Assembly (NCBI RefSeq): GCF_009649745.1
Contig: NZ_WJNG01000002.1
Span: 516,151 to 580,150, forward strand
From: Aquibacillus halophilus
Lineage (GTDB): Bacteria > Bacillota > Bacilli > Bacillales > Amphibacillaceae
Reading direction: 5' to 3'
Length of the DNA: 64,000 nucleotides
Shown: positions 9,779 to 17,903 of the stretch, piece after piece
How positions within the stretch are numbered: position 1 is the first letter of the stretch
Layout: every line of letters begins with the position of its first letter
The notes under the pieces: model-generated
What the model was told of the DNA's origin: nothing
The model's input: only the letters and a program-made list of their open reading frames with translations
The model's database searches: none
Translations under genes and position numbers: made by a program

Positions 9779-9877
9779 ATGAAAAATACACTTCTTTTTA
9801 CATTGCTTACGTTGGCATCAACAATAGCGTATGTGATTTTTTCTCGGAATATGGAAAAAACAAGGGATTTTAGATAA
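9779..9877 (+). CDS. Very small membrane peptide (32 residues)
   Basis: An ATG with GAGGAGGG 11 nt upstream opens a 32-codon frame: a single hydrophobic helix (about residues 4-22) followed by a short charged tail ending KTRDFR. It lies 57 bp after the NADH dehydrogenase gene and before that unit's terminator, so the two are probably cotranscribed. A role with the dehydrogenase, such as a small accessory subunit, is only a guess from position. No family recognised. Confidence 0.55.
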   Translation: MKNTLLFTLLTLASTIAYVIFSRNMEKTRDFR

Positions 9878-9900
9878 TTAAATCTTTAAAGCGTACATTG

Positions 9901-9937
9901 AAAAGCTAGTAGCCATCCATGGACTACTAGCTTTTTA
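9901..9937 (+). terminator. Rho-independent terminator
   Basis: AAAAGCTAGTAG pairs perfectly with CTACTAGCTTTT across an 11-nt loop. It ends the dehydrogenase plus small-peptide unit. Confidence 0.9.
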
Positions 9938-10238
9938 CGATAAGAAATGGGCAGACTAAATAGGATGAATACAACTATTTAACTGGGTTGCAATTAAGTA
10001 TTTGAATTGGTTTTAGATAATAGAAATCATTCAACATCGGAGAAATGAAGTCACTATAATGATCTGATGATGATTAAGGGAAATTTTTTAAAAATGGAAA
10101 CCTATGATACACTTAGGTTTTCTAAATTCCCGGATAAACATTGTCTTTTATTACAAAAAAAATGAAACAAATTATTATTTTCTTACGTAGATTCAATGAA
10201 GAGGTTTGTCCTCAACAATTACATGAGGGGGTTAAAAA
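9938..10238. other. Intergenic region without recognisable gene
   Basis: About 300 bp of AT-rich sequence; it should hold the promoter of the gene at 10239, but I see no clear operator, RNA or open frame in it. Confidence 0.45.
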
Positions 10239-10562
10239 ATGAGCACAGTAAAGAAAAAGAAATTTGATATTAAGGTTTTTATTCTCATTGCACTGCCATT
10301 ATCAATTCTTATTCTAATTTTGATATTACCAGAACTTAATATACAGAGTGATCTTGAAAAGAATATTATCGAACCCTATTTAAATACTGTTATAGACGGT
10401 GATTATGAAATTGAAAATATTGCAGAAAATATGCATCCTGTTTCTGGTGTATCTGGAGATGTTTATGATGTGTATATCTCTGAAGATGGTTCACGGGGAG
10501 CATATCAAGTAATAATAGAAGATGACAAGGTCGTATCTTTTAAAAGGAAGGAAGGTTATTAA
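10239..10562 (+). CDS. Single-pass membrane protein, unknown function
   Basis: 107 residues: a lysine-rich N-terminus, one membrane helix at about residues 11-30, and an external acidic domain of about 75 residues ending in a SEDGSRGAYQVIIEDDKV beta-rich segment. Topology is probably N-in, C-out. The ATG follows GAGGGGG. It is flanked by terminators and stands alone. I recognise no family; the outer domain looks like a small secreted beta domain. It could be a short envelope or sporulation protein, but nothing in the sequence proves it. Confidence 0.7.
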   Translation: MSTVKKKKFDIKVFILIALPLSILILILILPELNIQSDLEKNIIEPYLNTVIDGDYEIENIAENMHPVSGVSGDVYDVYISEDGSRGAYQVIIEDDKVVSFKRKEGY

Positions 10563-10620
10563 AGTTAATATCATTTATGGTGTTAAACAAATGGCGTTCA
10601 AGTTTAATAATCCGATAATA

Positions 10621-10661
10621 AAAAAGTAAAACTTCCATAAAAAAGGAAGTTTTACTTTTTT
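10621..10661 (+). terminator. Rho-independent terminator
   Basis: A 16-bp stem (AAAAAGTAAAACTTCC / GGAAGTTTTACTTTTT) with an 8-nt A-rich loop after the gene ending at 10562. Confidence 0.9.
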
Positions 10662-10710
10662 ATAATAAATATCAACAAAACGTTTAAGAAGTCAAGAAAT
10701 ATAAAATATA

Positions 10711-10740
10711 AAGCTCTCATGCAGTCTCGCATAAGAGCTT
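10711..10740 (-). terminator. Probable terminator of the small gene at 10759
   Basis: AAGCTCT / AGAGCTT with an inner ATGC / GCAT extension across one mismatch, just downstream of the minus-strand 48-residue gene. The T run on the minus strand is weak. Confidence 0.55.
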
Positions 10741-10758
10741 AAGAATAATTATTAAATT

Positions 10759-10905
10759 CTACATTAAGTCATAAACTGATTCCTCGAAATAGAGCCAGTG
10801 GAAATATTCAATCTGTTCATCCGACATGTTAAGGACGTCTTCTTTGTTGTACTTCGTCTTCTCCCATAAGTGCTCCATCTTGAAATTCCGTTCTACTTGA
10901 CTCAC
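10759..10905 (-). CDS. Small acidic protein, 48 residues, unknown function
   Basis: A GTG start 6 nt after AAGGAGG opens a 48-codon frame rich in aromatic and acidic residues, with a central VLNMSDEQIEYFHWLYFEE helix-like segment. The MSDEQIEYF portion resembles the short BH0509-type proteins of Bacilli, but the rest does not, so I leave the family open. It has a textbook promoter at 10979-11007 with a palindrome in the spacer and its own terminator, which is strong support for a real, regulated gene despite its size. Confidence 0.7.
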   Translation of the reverse strand: MSQVERNFKMEHLWEKTKYNKEDVLNMSDEQIEYFHWLYFEESVYDLM

Positions 10906-10978
10906 TGTAAATCCTCCTTATAAACCTTCTTTAAAAGAAGTGTTTATTTATTGTAATCGTTTTCTTTACCTTGATTTC

Positions 10979-11026
10979 ATTATACATCTCAATATGAGAT
11001 TAAACAAATATCATTTTGAGAATGAT
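10979..11026 (-). promoter_or_regulatory. SigA promoter with operator-like palindromes
   Basis: On the minus strand: -35 TTGTTT (11007-11002), 17-bp spacer, -10 TATAAT (10984-10979). The spacer is occupied by the perfect palindrome ATCTCATATTGAGAT (10986-11000). A second dyad, ATCATT-CTCAA-AATGAT (11010-11026), lies just upstream of -35 and loosely resembles a Fur box. A repressor binding either site would block the promoter of the 48-residue gene. Confidence 0.65.
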
Positions 11027-11164
11027 TTATCTAATAGTGATATTGAAATGCTATCTTTCATTTTAAAAGCCTAGTTGTGAGGTAAATAGGATATAAAATT
11101 GCTATTTTATGTGGGGGAGGGCATGGAGAATCTAACTATAATTTTGAGGGAAAAGCTATTAACC

Positions 11165-11200
11165 AAAAAAACAACTCTTCAAAATGAAGAGTTGTTTTTT
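11165..11200. terminator. Bidirectional-looking terminator
   Basis: AAACAACTCTTC pairs with GAAGAGTTGTTT around a 5-nt loop, with A and T runs on either side. It lies just past the BsuPI lipoprotein gene, which reads leftward. Confidence 0.85.
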
Positions 11201-11238
11201 GTTAATGATTGTTAGGATATATAACGTACATTAGTTTA

Positions 11239-11724
11239 TCAGTTAACCGAAAAATCAGTAGACACTTCATACTTTTTGCCATCTTCTGGTGTCATCCAAG
11301 CTGTTAACACATAATCTCCAGCTGTTAGGTTTAATTCCTGAAGTTCAATGGTGTATTGTAATGCTTCGCCTGGCTTTACTTGTTCTTCGCCTAATACTTG
11401 CATAAATGATGCAACACTTGAGAATTGATGTAATTGTTCTCCATCCTTAGTTTCCACAGTGTAATCAAATCGTTGGGAGCTAGTGAATTTTAGTGTTATT
11501 TCTTGTTCTGTCTGATTAGCTACTTGGTATTCGTATACTAGTGGGCTTTGCTCTGTAAGGCTTGGCACCATTTTACCTGCGACAATACCCTCATTTCCAT
11601 CATCGTTACTACCACTTGTATTTTCATCTTGTTGGTCTTGATTTGATTCATTATTACTTGTACCACATCCAACTAATAGTACACTAGTTACTAGGATAAA
11701 CAACAGTAAGATTATTTTTTTCAT
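11239..11724 (-). CDS. BsuPI-domain lipoprotein
   Basis: 161 residues. The N-terminus is a lipoprotein signal ending in LLVGC with the lipid-attached Cys20, followed by a Ser/Asn/Asp-rich linker to about residue 50. The rest is a BsuPI (intracellular proteinase inhibitor-like) beta-sandwich domain, with the typical VANQTEQEITLKFTSSQ and GDYVLTAWMTPE segments. The protein should sit on the outer face of the membrane; BsuPI domains inhibit or bind proteases, but this cannot be taken for granted here. I use the ATG at 11724, which has GGAGG 8 nt upstream; the frame is open 20 codons further without a good ribosome site. Confidence 0.88.
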   Translation of the reverse strand: MKKIILLLFILVTSVLLVGCGTSNNESNQDQQDENTSGSNDDGNEGIVAGKMVPSLTEQSPLVYEYQVANQTEQEITLKFTSSQRFDYTVETKDGEQLHQFSSVASFMQVLGEEQVKPGEALQYTIELQELNLTAGDYVLTAWMTPEDGKKYEVSTDFSVN

Positions 11725-11879
11725 TAATATTACCTCCACTTTAATAGTTATAAAGAATACTCTTTTGTCTATTTGTCGTTCCATCAGCTAGTTTAGTTAC
11801 AAAAATCATGTGTATTTTTTAAAAAAATTATATTATCTAATAACATTTTATTGCTTATAAGATATTATGTATAAATTAA

Positions 11880-11915
11880 AATGAATCGCATGTAGTTGAT
11901 CACATGCGATTCATT
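11880..11915 (-). terminator. Terminator after the HAD gene
   Basis: A perfect 14-bp inverted repeat (AATGAATCGCATGT / ACATGCGATTCATT) with an 8-nt loop, directly after the stop of the minus-strand HAD gene; the minus strand continues with TTTTAATTTAT. Confidence 0.8.
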
Positions 11916-11917
11916 AA

Positions 11918-12580
11918 TTAAACCCATTCTAAGATACCGGTTAAATCTTGGTAAACACTGTCAGGCATTAGATTTAATTCTTCAACTGGGAGTCTTTTTC
12001 GATTAATCCAGGCAGTACGGACTCCATAATTCTCTGCTCCGGAGATATCCCACCCATTTGATGAAACAAATAGTGTGTTTTCTTTTTGGCTATTTAGAAC
12101 TTCCATTGCATAATGGTATGATGCCGGGGCAGGTTTGAATTCCTTTACTTCATTTGTACTAATAATTTTGTCGAATAAAGTGGTTATTCCCGCATTTTTT
12201 ACTAAAGGATCAAGCATGTCATGGGAACCATTTGAAAAAATAGCTAGCTGTTTGTTCCCCAGTTGGCTTAATACTCCCTTGACTTCAGGATATACATCTA
12301 AGTTCAAGTAGGCAGCAACTAGTTCTTCCATTTGTTCTGGATTAGTCTGTTCCCCATGCTTCTTAATTGCGTAGGTTAGGGCAGCTTTAGTAATTTCAAA
12401 AAAAGTAGCATAGTTTCCCATAATTTGACGTAGTAGGGCATATTCAATTTGTTTTTCTCGCCAAGTCTGGCTAATCTTTTGTCCTTTTCCCGAAAAGTGA
12501 TTTTCAAGTTTATTAGATAAGGAATGAACGTCAAAAAGAGTACCATATGAATCAAAAATTATTGTATTTATATGACTCAT
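11918..12580 (-). CDS. Haloacid dehalogenase type II / HAD hydrolase
   Basis: 220 residues. Motif I is FDSYGTLFDVHSL (nucleophile Asp9), which is the form seen in L-2-haloacid dehalogenases, with the DSYGT instead of the phosphatase DxDxT pattern; SNGS near 117 is motif II, the lysine in KEFKPAPASYHYA is motif III, and SSNGWDISGA near 174-183 is motif IV. It hydrolyses a C-halogen or a phosphate bond; substrate not known. The ATG follows AGGAGG, and the gene lies 19 bp downstream of the deacetylase, in the same direction as phnDEC. A role in phosphonate breakdown is conceivable from position but motif I is not that of phosphonatase. Confidence 0.85.
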   Translation of the reverse strand: MSHINTIIFDSYGTLFDVHSLSNKLENHFSGKGQKISQTWREKQIEYALLRQIMGNYATFFEITKAALTYAIKKHGEQTNPEQMEELVAAYLNLDVYPEVKGVLSQLGNKQLAIFSNGSHDMLDPLVKNAGITTLFDKIISTNEVKEFKPAPASYHYAMEVLNSQKENTLFVSSNGWDISGAENYGVRTAWINRKRLPVEELNLMPDSVYQDLTGILEWV

Positions 12581-12599
12581 TCATTCTCCTCCTTTTTTC

Positions 12600-13190
12600 T
12601 TATAAGAGTCGGAATGTGTATCCTTTTTCCCTAATAGCATCTATTAATTGAGGTAGGATGGACAATGTTTGTTTTAACTCATGTAAAAGGATGATTGACC
12701 CATCTTCTAAATTATTAACAACATTATTAATGATTTGATTTGGATTGTTTTTAAGTTCCCAATCGATACTGGCAATTTTCCACATTACAGGGATTAATTC
12801 TAACTGTTGTGCCGCTTTAATTGTATCGTCATTATATCGGCCGAAAGGAGGACGGAAATATGTTACCTTGTTTCCAGTGATGTCCTCTAGATGTTTAACG
12901 CTATTTTGGAGTTGTTTTAATTGCTTTTGATATGATAGCCTTTCCATATCAGGATGATTGATTGTATGTGTCCCAATCCAATGACCTTCATCCAAGACAC
13001 GCTTCCAAGGCCTAGTCGGATAAAGCAGTCGAGATTGCCAGAAGAACACAGCAGGAACATTCGTTTCCCGTAATATGTCGAGTATCTCAGGTAATACTTT
13101 ACTAGGACCATCATCAAAAGTTAATACTACAGATTTTTGAGTAGTCAAGTTTACTCTGGTTAGTACATTTACATCCTTAGAGTCGTACAC
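12600..13190 (-). CDS. Polysaccharide deacetylase (CE4), possibly with an in-frame UGA near its start
   Basis: 196 residues from a GTG at 13190. It is a NodB/CE4 domain: TFDDGPS with Asp26/Asp27, zinc ligands His75 and His79 in HTINHP, and RPPFGRY at 113-119; it would de-N-acetylate a peptidoglycan or exopolysaccharide sugar. There is no signal peptide. The GTG has no good ribosome site. In the same frame, ATGATG at 13232 has AAAGGAG 9 nt upstream, but codon 7 is TGA (13212-13214), followed by seven sense codons and then this GTG. So the natural start may be 13232, with TGA read as Sec, or a TGG-to-TGA change (Trp). See findings. It lies 86 bp downstream of phnC. Confidence 0.82.
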   Translation of the reverse strand: MYDSKDVNVLTRVNLTTQKSVVLTFDDGPSKVLPEILDILRETNVPAVFFWQSRLLYPTRPWKRVLDEGHWIGTHTINHPDMERLSYQKQLKQLQNSVKHLEDITGNKVTYFRPPFGRYNDDTIKAAQQLELIPVMWKIASIDWELKNNPNQIINNVVNNLEDGSIILLHELKQTLSILPQLIDAIREKGYTFRLL

Positions 13191-13276
13191 GACCCTTGTC
13201 TGATCTACTATTCATGGAGTTTTAATCATCATAGTAGTCACTCCTTTGGTTAATTATCTTTACCAGGACAGAAATA

Positions 13277-14044
13277 TTAGGTATAGCTATGTTGCTTATT
13301 TTTAATTGCATTGTGATAGGTATGGTCGAATTCAATTTCATTAAATAATTCAGGACTTCCATCAAATACAATTTTACCATCTTTTAATGCGATAATACGA
13401 GTAGCAAATCGTCTTGCTAAATCAACATCATGAACATTAATGACAGTAAGAAGTTGATGACGATTGTGCATTTCTTGTAGTAGAGTAAATATATGGTTTG
13501 ATGTCCCAGGGTCTAAGCTAGAGACTGGTTCATCACCTAGTAATAGTTTTGGCTGTTGTAATAAAGCCCGTGCAATACCTACTCGTTGCTTCTGGCCACC
13601 ACTTAAATGTTCCACCCGACGTCCAATTTGTTCGGTGAGTCCAACATCTTCAATGACTTGTTTAGCACGATTTACTTCCTCTGGACTGAACCAGCCTATG
13701 AGATTCTTGTAAGTGCTTCGATAGCCAAACATACCAGTTAAGACATTCTGTAATACACTTAGACGTGGGATCAGGTTGAAGTGTTGAAAAATCATCCCCA
13801 TCTCACGTCTAATTTTTAGTAATTGTTTTTCAGTCATGTTGGAGACAGATTCGCCATTCCAAGATACTTGGCCTTGGTTCGGTTTTTGGAGACCATTAAT
13901 ACACCGAATAAATGTTGACTTTCCAGCTCCACTCTTACCTAATATACACACGAATTCACCTTTTTCAAATGTAAGGTTAATTCCCGATAGTGCATTTTCG
14001 TGGCCCCCACGGTAACGCACAGATAAGTTTTTTATCTCTAACAT
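13277..14044 (-). CDS. phnC: Phosphonate-type ABC transporter ATP-binding protein
   Basis: 255-residue ABC ATPase: Walker A GKSGAGKST near 35-43, Q-loop MIFQHFNL, signature LSGGQKQR near 145, Walker B LLLGDEP. Length and the RYRGGHENALSGINL opening fit PhnC. With PhnD and PhnE it forms an importer for phosphonate, phosphite or a related oxyanion; no C-P lyase or phosphonatase gene is present, so the cargo is open. ATG start 9 nt after AGGAGG. It is the third gene of phnD-phnE-phnC and is 14 bp from phnE. Confidence 0.92.
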   Translation of the reverse strand: MLEIKNLSVRYRGGHENALSGINLTFEKGEFVCILGKSGAGKSTFIRCINGLQKPNQGQVSWNGESVSNMTEKQLLKIRREMGMIFQHFNLIPRLSVLQNVLTGMFGYRSTYKNLIGWFSPEEVNRAKQVIEDVGLTEQIGRRVEHLSGGQKQRVGIARALLQQPKLLLGDEPVSSLDPGTSNHIFTLLQEMHNRHQLLTVINVHDVDLARRFATRIIALKDGKIVFDGSPELFNEIEFDHTYHNAIKNKQHSYT

Positions 14045-14058
14045 AGTAAATAGCCTCC

Positions 14059-14814
14059 TTAGATGACCTTCTTGCGCACATAGCTACCGTATAAATCAAC
14101 AACAATAACAATGACCATAATTATTAAGACGTCTAATGATACAGATGAATACTGAAAGGTTTTAAAGTCATTAAACAGTCGTTGACCAATACCACCGCCA
14201 CCAATAAAACCTAATACAAGAGACGTTCTGATAGCAACTTCAAAACGATAGAAGTAATGTGATAATACATTTGGCCATATTTGCGGAAGAATGCTAAACA
14301 GATACGCAAACCAGTTTTTTGCTCCTACCGCCTTCATTGCTTCTTGCGGACCTGGATCAGCAGATTCTATTAACTCCGAAATCAATTTACCTAATACCCC
14401 TACATTGTGGAACATAATTGCCAACACAGCAGGGAAGGGACCTAGACCAAGTGCTGTTAATAAAACAAGTCCAAAAACAATTTCTGGAATCGATCGAACA
14501 AAGCTCAGTGCGAACCTAGAAAAATGATAAAGATATTTGGAGGGTGAAGTATTCCACGCTGCGACAAAACTAATTGGGAGTGCTATAAGTAAACCAAGAA
14601 AACTACCTAGAAACGCCATCGAAAGCGTTTCTAGACTGTCTTCAAGCATATTAGGAAGTTTAGAGAAATCCATAGGGAACCATTGAGATAAGAAATCAAT
14701 CATGTTACGAAAATCCCTAAATTTAGATAGATCGAATTCAGTTAGTCTCATACTAATAAAAATAAATAAAGAGAGTATGAGAAAAGTTATAATATTACGA
14801 CGTTTAAACCACAC
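14059..14814 (-). CDS. phnE: Phosphonate-type ABC transporter permease
   Basis: 251 residues with about six membrane helices. The binding-protein-dependent permease loop EAMKAVGAKNWFAYLFSILPQIWP lies near 158-181 (the family EAA-x3-G motif contacts the ATPase). The start is GTG. It is 11 bp downstream of phnD and 14 bp upstream of phnC, so the operon is tightly coupled. There is a single permease gene, so it probably works as a homodimer. Confidence 0.92.
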   Translation of the reverse strand: MWFKRRNIITFLILSLFIFISMRLTEFDLSKFRDFRNMIDFLSQWFPMDFSKLPNMLEDSLETLSMAFLGSFLGLLIALPISFVAAWNTSPSKYLYHFSRFALSFVRSIPEIVFGLVLLTALGLGPFPAVLAIMFHNVGVLGKLISELIESADPGPQEAMKAVGAKNWFAYLFSILPQIWPNVLSHYFYRFEVAIRTSLVLGFIGGGGIGQRLFNDFKTFQYSSVSLDVLIIMVIVIVVDLYGSYVRKKVI

Positions 14815-14825
14815 AATGATCAGCC

Positions 14826-15692
14826 CTATTCTTCAATAATTCCTTGTTTGACTGCTGCTTGCTTTATGCTTTCATAGTCTTCATTCGTAGCAGTGGTAAA
14901 TGCACTTGCTCCAAATGCATTAAGGATTTCTTCATCTTCAATCTCAGTGAAGGATTGTTGTAATTTTTCAATTGTTTCCTCGTCAGTATCTTTGTGAACA
15001 GCCCATGGATATTGAAATAAATCTTCTGATTGCCAAATCGTTTTCAATTGGTCGCCATCAACTTTGCCTGCTTCTACTAGCTGATTATAAATAGCACTAT
15101 CAATTGCTCCAGCATCGACTTGTTGATTCTGAACGGCTAAGGCTGTCGCATCATGGGAGCCGGTAAAACGAGTTGAATTAAATTCGTTTTCATCCTCGTC
15201 TTGATAAACACCGCGATCCTGTAATTCAATACTTGGTATTAACGATCCAGATGTTGAATTTTGATCGCCAAAAGCAAAATCAATTTCCTCTGAATTAGCT
15301 AGCAAATCTTCAATTGAATTCCAGGGATTATCTACATGAGTAATAATATAAGAGTGGTAAAAAGGTTCCCCATCTATTAACTGAGTTATGATTGCTTGTG
15401 CTCCGCTCTTTGCATGAGCAACTACATATGTTAAAGGTCCGAAATAAGCCATATCAATTTTGTCATAATTCATAGCTTCCACAACGCCATTATAGTCTGG
15501 ATATACTTCAATGCTTACTTCGCGATCTAATTCCTCAGATAGGTGAGATTGTAGCTTATCCATGGCGCCTTCCATTTCTCCCTCTGTTTGAGCAGGAATA
15601 ACCCCTATCGTAAATAGCTCACTTTCTTCCCCACATGCAGTAAGTATAAATATCGAACAAAGAATAAGAACAGTAAATATTTTTTTTATCAT
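14826..15692 (-). CDS. phnD: Phosphate/phosphonate-binding lipoprotein of the ABC transporter
   Basis: 288 residues from the ATG at 15692, which has GAGGTG upstream (a GTG 9 nt earlier lacks spacing). Lipoprotein signal ending LTAC with Cys20. The body is a PhnD-type periplasmic binding protein: IGVIPAQTEGEMEGAM, YFGPLTYVVA and the SGSLIPSIELQDRG oxyanion-binding stretch near 165-178. It is the first gene of the operon. It could bind phosphonate, phosphite, hypophosphite or a similar anion; binding specificity cannot be read here. Its neighbour upstream is a sugar epimerase 47 bp away. Confidence 0.9.
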   Translation of the reverse strand: MIKKIFTVLILCSIFILTACGEESELFTIGVIPAQTEGEMEGAMDKLQSHLSEELDREVSIEVYPDYNGVVEAMNYDKIDMAYFGPLTYVVAHAKSGAQAIITQLIDGEPFYHSYIITHVDNPWNSIEDLLANSEEIDFAFGDQNSTSGSLIPSIELQDRGVYQDEDENEFNSTRFTGSHDATALAVQNQQVDAGAIDSAIYNQLVEAGKVDGDQLKTIWQSEDLFQYPWAVHKDTDEETIEKLQQSFTEIEDEEILNAFGASAFTTATNEDYESIKQAAVKQGIIEE

Positions 15693-15738
15693 TGGTTTCA
15701 CCTCATTTAAATATTATGAAATGTACTTTTAAAACTAT

Positions 15739-16647
15739 TTACTTTAGCTCCAATAGAGTCATGTTCAATCCTTGCTCCAAGGAGTATTTTGCTTTCCAGT
15801 TTAATGTATTTAATGCTTTTTTATTATTTAAATAACTGTGTAAGATATCACCGTTTCGGCCTTCGGAGTAGATCGGTTCAATATCCTTTACAAGTAAATT
15901 GTTTATCATACGGACTAGATTATTTAGGCTTGTTTTCGTATTCGTGCTAACATTTAAGATTTGATTATTTCCTTGTTCAATCGCAGCTACATTTGCAGTA
16001 GCGATATCTTTAACATAGATGAAGTCTCTAGTCTGATTACCATCACCAAAAATTATTGGATTACTATCTTCTAACATTTTATTGAGAAATATAGAGATGA
16101 CATTACCTTCACCTTTGCTATTAGCGGAACCAGGTCCGTATACGTTAGAATATCTTAGTATCGTAAAGTTAAGTCCATGGATACCACAGTATGTTTTTAT
16201 ATAATGTTCTGCAGTTAGTTTAGAAATTCCATAGAATGATAAAGGCAACTGTGGATGTTTTTCGTCGACAGGTAAATAAATAGGATCACCGTAAACAGCT
16301 GCAGTGGACGAGAATATCACTTTTTTTACGTCATGTTTGTTACATTTTTCTAGGACATGTATAGTTCCTAAAATATTAGTAGTCGCATCCAGTTTAGGGT
16401 TGATAATTGATTGACCTACATCAACCTGGGCAGCTAGGTGAATTAAACAATCTGGTTTTTCTGTCTCGAAAATGCCATCTAAATCACTATTAATATCAAC
16501 AGAATAACAACGAATATTACGGTGATGTTCGAACTGCTCGTTAGTACTTTGTTCATCAATAATTGCCACATCATATTTATTTTCAATCAGTTCATTTACT
16601 ACGTGTTTTCCAATAAATCCAATACCGCCAGTTACAAGAACTTTCAT
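15739..16647 (-). CDS. NAD-dependent UDP-sugar epimerase (GalE-like)
   Basis: 302 residues of the extended SDR epimerase family. The NAD site is TGGIGFIG (residues 7-14), the DINSD and LIHLAAQVDV segments follow, catalytic Ser is in FSSTAAVYG and the Tyr-x3-Lys pair in SFYGISK near 150. Family members interconvert UDP-glucose/UDP-galactose or UDP-GlcNAc/UDP-GalNAc; 302 residues is on the short side and typical of the bacterial GalE subgroup in polysaccharide loci. ATG start. A terminator separates it from selD upstream, so it probably has its own promoter. A link to the nearby glycosyltransferase is only positional. Confidence 0.85.
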   Translation of the reverse strand: MKVLVTGGIGFIGKHVVNELIENKYDVAIIDEQSTNEQFEHHRNIRCYSVDINSDLDGIFETEKPDCLIHLAAQVDVGQSIINPKLDATTNILGTIHVLEKCNKHDVKKVIFSSTAAVYGDPIYLPVDEKHPQLPLSFYGISKLTAEHYIKTYCGIHGLNFTILRYSNVYGPGSANSKGEGNVISIFLNKMLEDSNPIIFGDGNQTRDFIYVKDIATANVAAIEQGNNQILNVSTNTKTSLNNLVRMINNLLVKDIEPIYSEGRNGDILHSYLNNKKALNTLNWKAKYSLEQGLNMTLLELK

Positions 16648-16722
16648 TGTAATGTATCCTTTCTATTACTAGTAACTAGAACAGTTATGTGTTATGAAGA
16701 TATCAAGTTCCAAAGATATTGT

Positions 16723-16749
16723 AAAAAAGGACTCGAGCAGAGTCCTTTA
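16723..16749 (-). terminator. Terminator of selD
   Basis: AAAGGACTC / GAGTCCTTT with a 5-nt loop; on the minus strand the stem is followed by a run of Ts. It ends the glycosyltransferase-selD unit. Confidence 0.88.
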
Positions 16750-16792
16750 TAATTTTTGGATCAATAGCTTTAATTTTCAGTTCTAGGAGTTA

Positions 16793-17842
16793 TTAAATAA
16801 CTTTAATCCTGCCTGGATTCTCAGCAGTTACTTCTCCAATAATTGCTGATGATACGTTTCTATCTTGGAGGTCCTGCTGGAGTGAATCGGCTTCGGATTC
16901 AGGTACAGAAATCAAAAGTCCTCCAGAGGTGACAGCATCACAAAGAATCATTTGATCGATCTCACTAATATCATCACTATAATCGATACAATCAGCTAAC
17001 CATTTGTGATTTTTCTTTGAACCACCTGGAATAATATCCTGCTCAGCAAGTTCCTTAGCCTTTGATAGAACTGGAACAGCATTATTATGAATGGTAATTC
17101 CGACACAACTTCCTTCAGCAATTTCTCTTGTATGGCCTAAAAGTCCAAAACCAGTAACATCTGTACAAGCATTTACTGAGTAGTTTTCCATTGCTTCGGC
17201 TGCATCCTTATTAAGAGTGGCCATCACAGTTGAAACTTCATCAATATCTTTTTGTTCCAATAGACCATTTTTTATTGCAGTTGTTAAAATCCCAACGCCA
17301 ATTGGCTTCGTTAAGATTAGACGATCTCCTGGCTTTGCGCCGGCATTAGCTCTAATTCTGTCAGGGTGGATGATTCCAGTGACCGATAAACCAAATTTAG
17401 GCTCTTGATCATCAATCGAGTGACCACCAACTAACGCTGCTCCAGATTCTCTTACTTTATCTGATGCTCCAGCTAGAATATCAGCTAAAATACTTTTATC
17501 AAGTGTATTAATCGGGAATCCAACGATATTCATTACCGTAATCGGTTTGCCGCCCATAGCATAGACATCGCTAAGTGAATTTGCTGCACCAATTTGCCCA
17601 AACATGTACGGATCATCAACAATTGGTGTGAAAAAATCCAATGTCTGAACAAGCGCAGTATCATCATTAATTTTATATACTCCTGCATCATCAGAAGTGT
17701 CTAAACCAACTAGTAAATTTGGATCTGGTACGGACTTAGGTAAATGACGCAGAACCTGCGCCAGGTCTTCAGGACCAATTTTGCATCCTCAACCACCTTT
17801 AGTAGATAGAGAAGTTAATTTAATAATTTCATCTTTAGACAT
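16793..17842 (-). CDS. selD: Selenide, water dikinase, itself a selenoprotein (Sec18)
   Basis: 349 codons from ATG 17842 to the stop ending at 16793, with one in-frame TGA at 17789-17791. Reading through it gives GG-U-GC with Sec18 in the place of the catalytic Cys/Sec of SelD, followed by the conserved Lys21. The usual open frame begins only at codon 68, which would lose the active site. After that come the AIR-synthase-like ATP-binding parts: LDFFTPIVDDPYMFGQIAA-type segment, GGHSIDD and TDVTGFGLLGH. The enzyme makes selenophosphate from selenide and ATP, needed for tRNA-Sec. Since SelD contains Sec, its own level depends on Sec decoding. It is 61 bp downstream of a glycosyltransferase. A good ribosome site (AAGGAG) precedes the start. 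Confidence 0.95.
17746..17762 (-). promoter_or_regulatory. SECIS-like hairpin of selD
   Basis: Twenty-seven nt past the UGA, the minus strand forms a 7-bp stem, GGCGCAG / CTGCGTC (one G.U pair), closed by a GTT loop. A short stem at this distance with G in the first two loop positions is the bacterial SECIS pattern that SelB binds. Confidence 0.7.
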
Positions 17843-17903
17843 ATGGATCACTCCTTGTAATTAGAATGTAGTTGTAGAAGGGGAAGAATACTACTTTTAA
17901 AGT

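Noticed and set aside
11918-15692. phnDEC with the HAD gene as a phosphonate degradation operon
   Set aside because: The HAD protein has haloacid dehalogenase motif I (DSYGTLFD), not phosphonatase, and no C-P lyase or transaminase is present.
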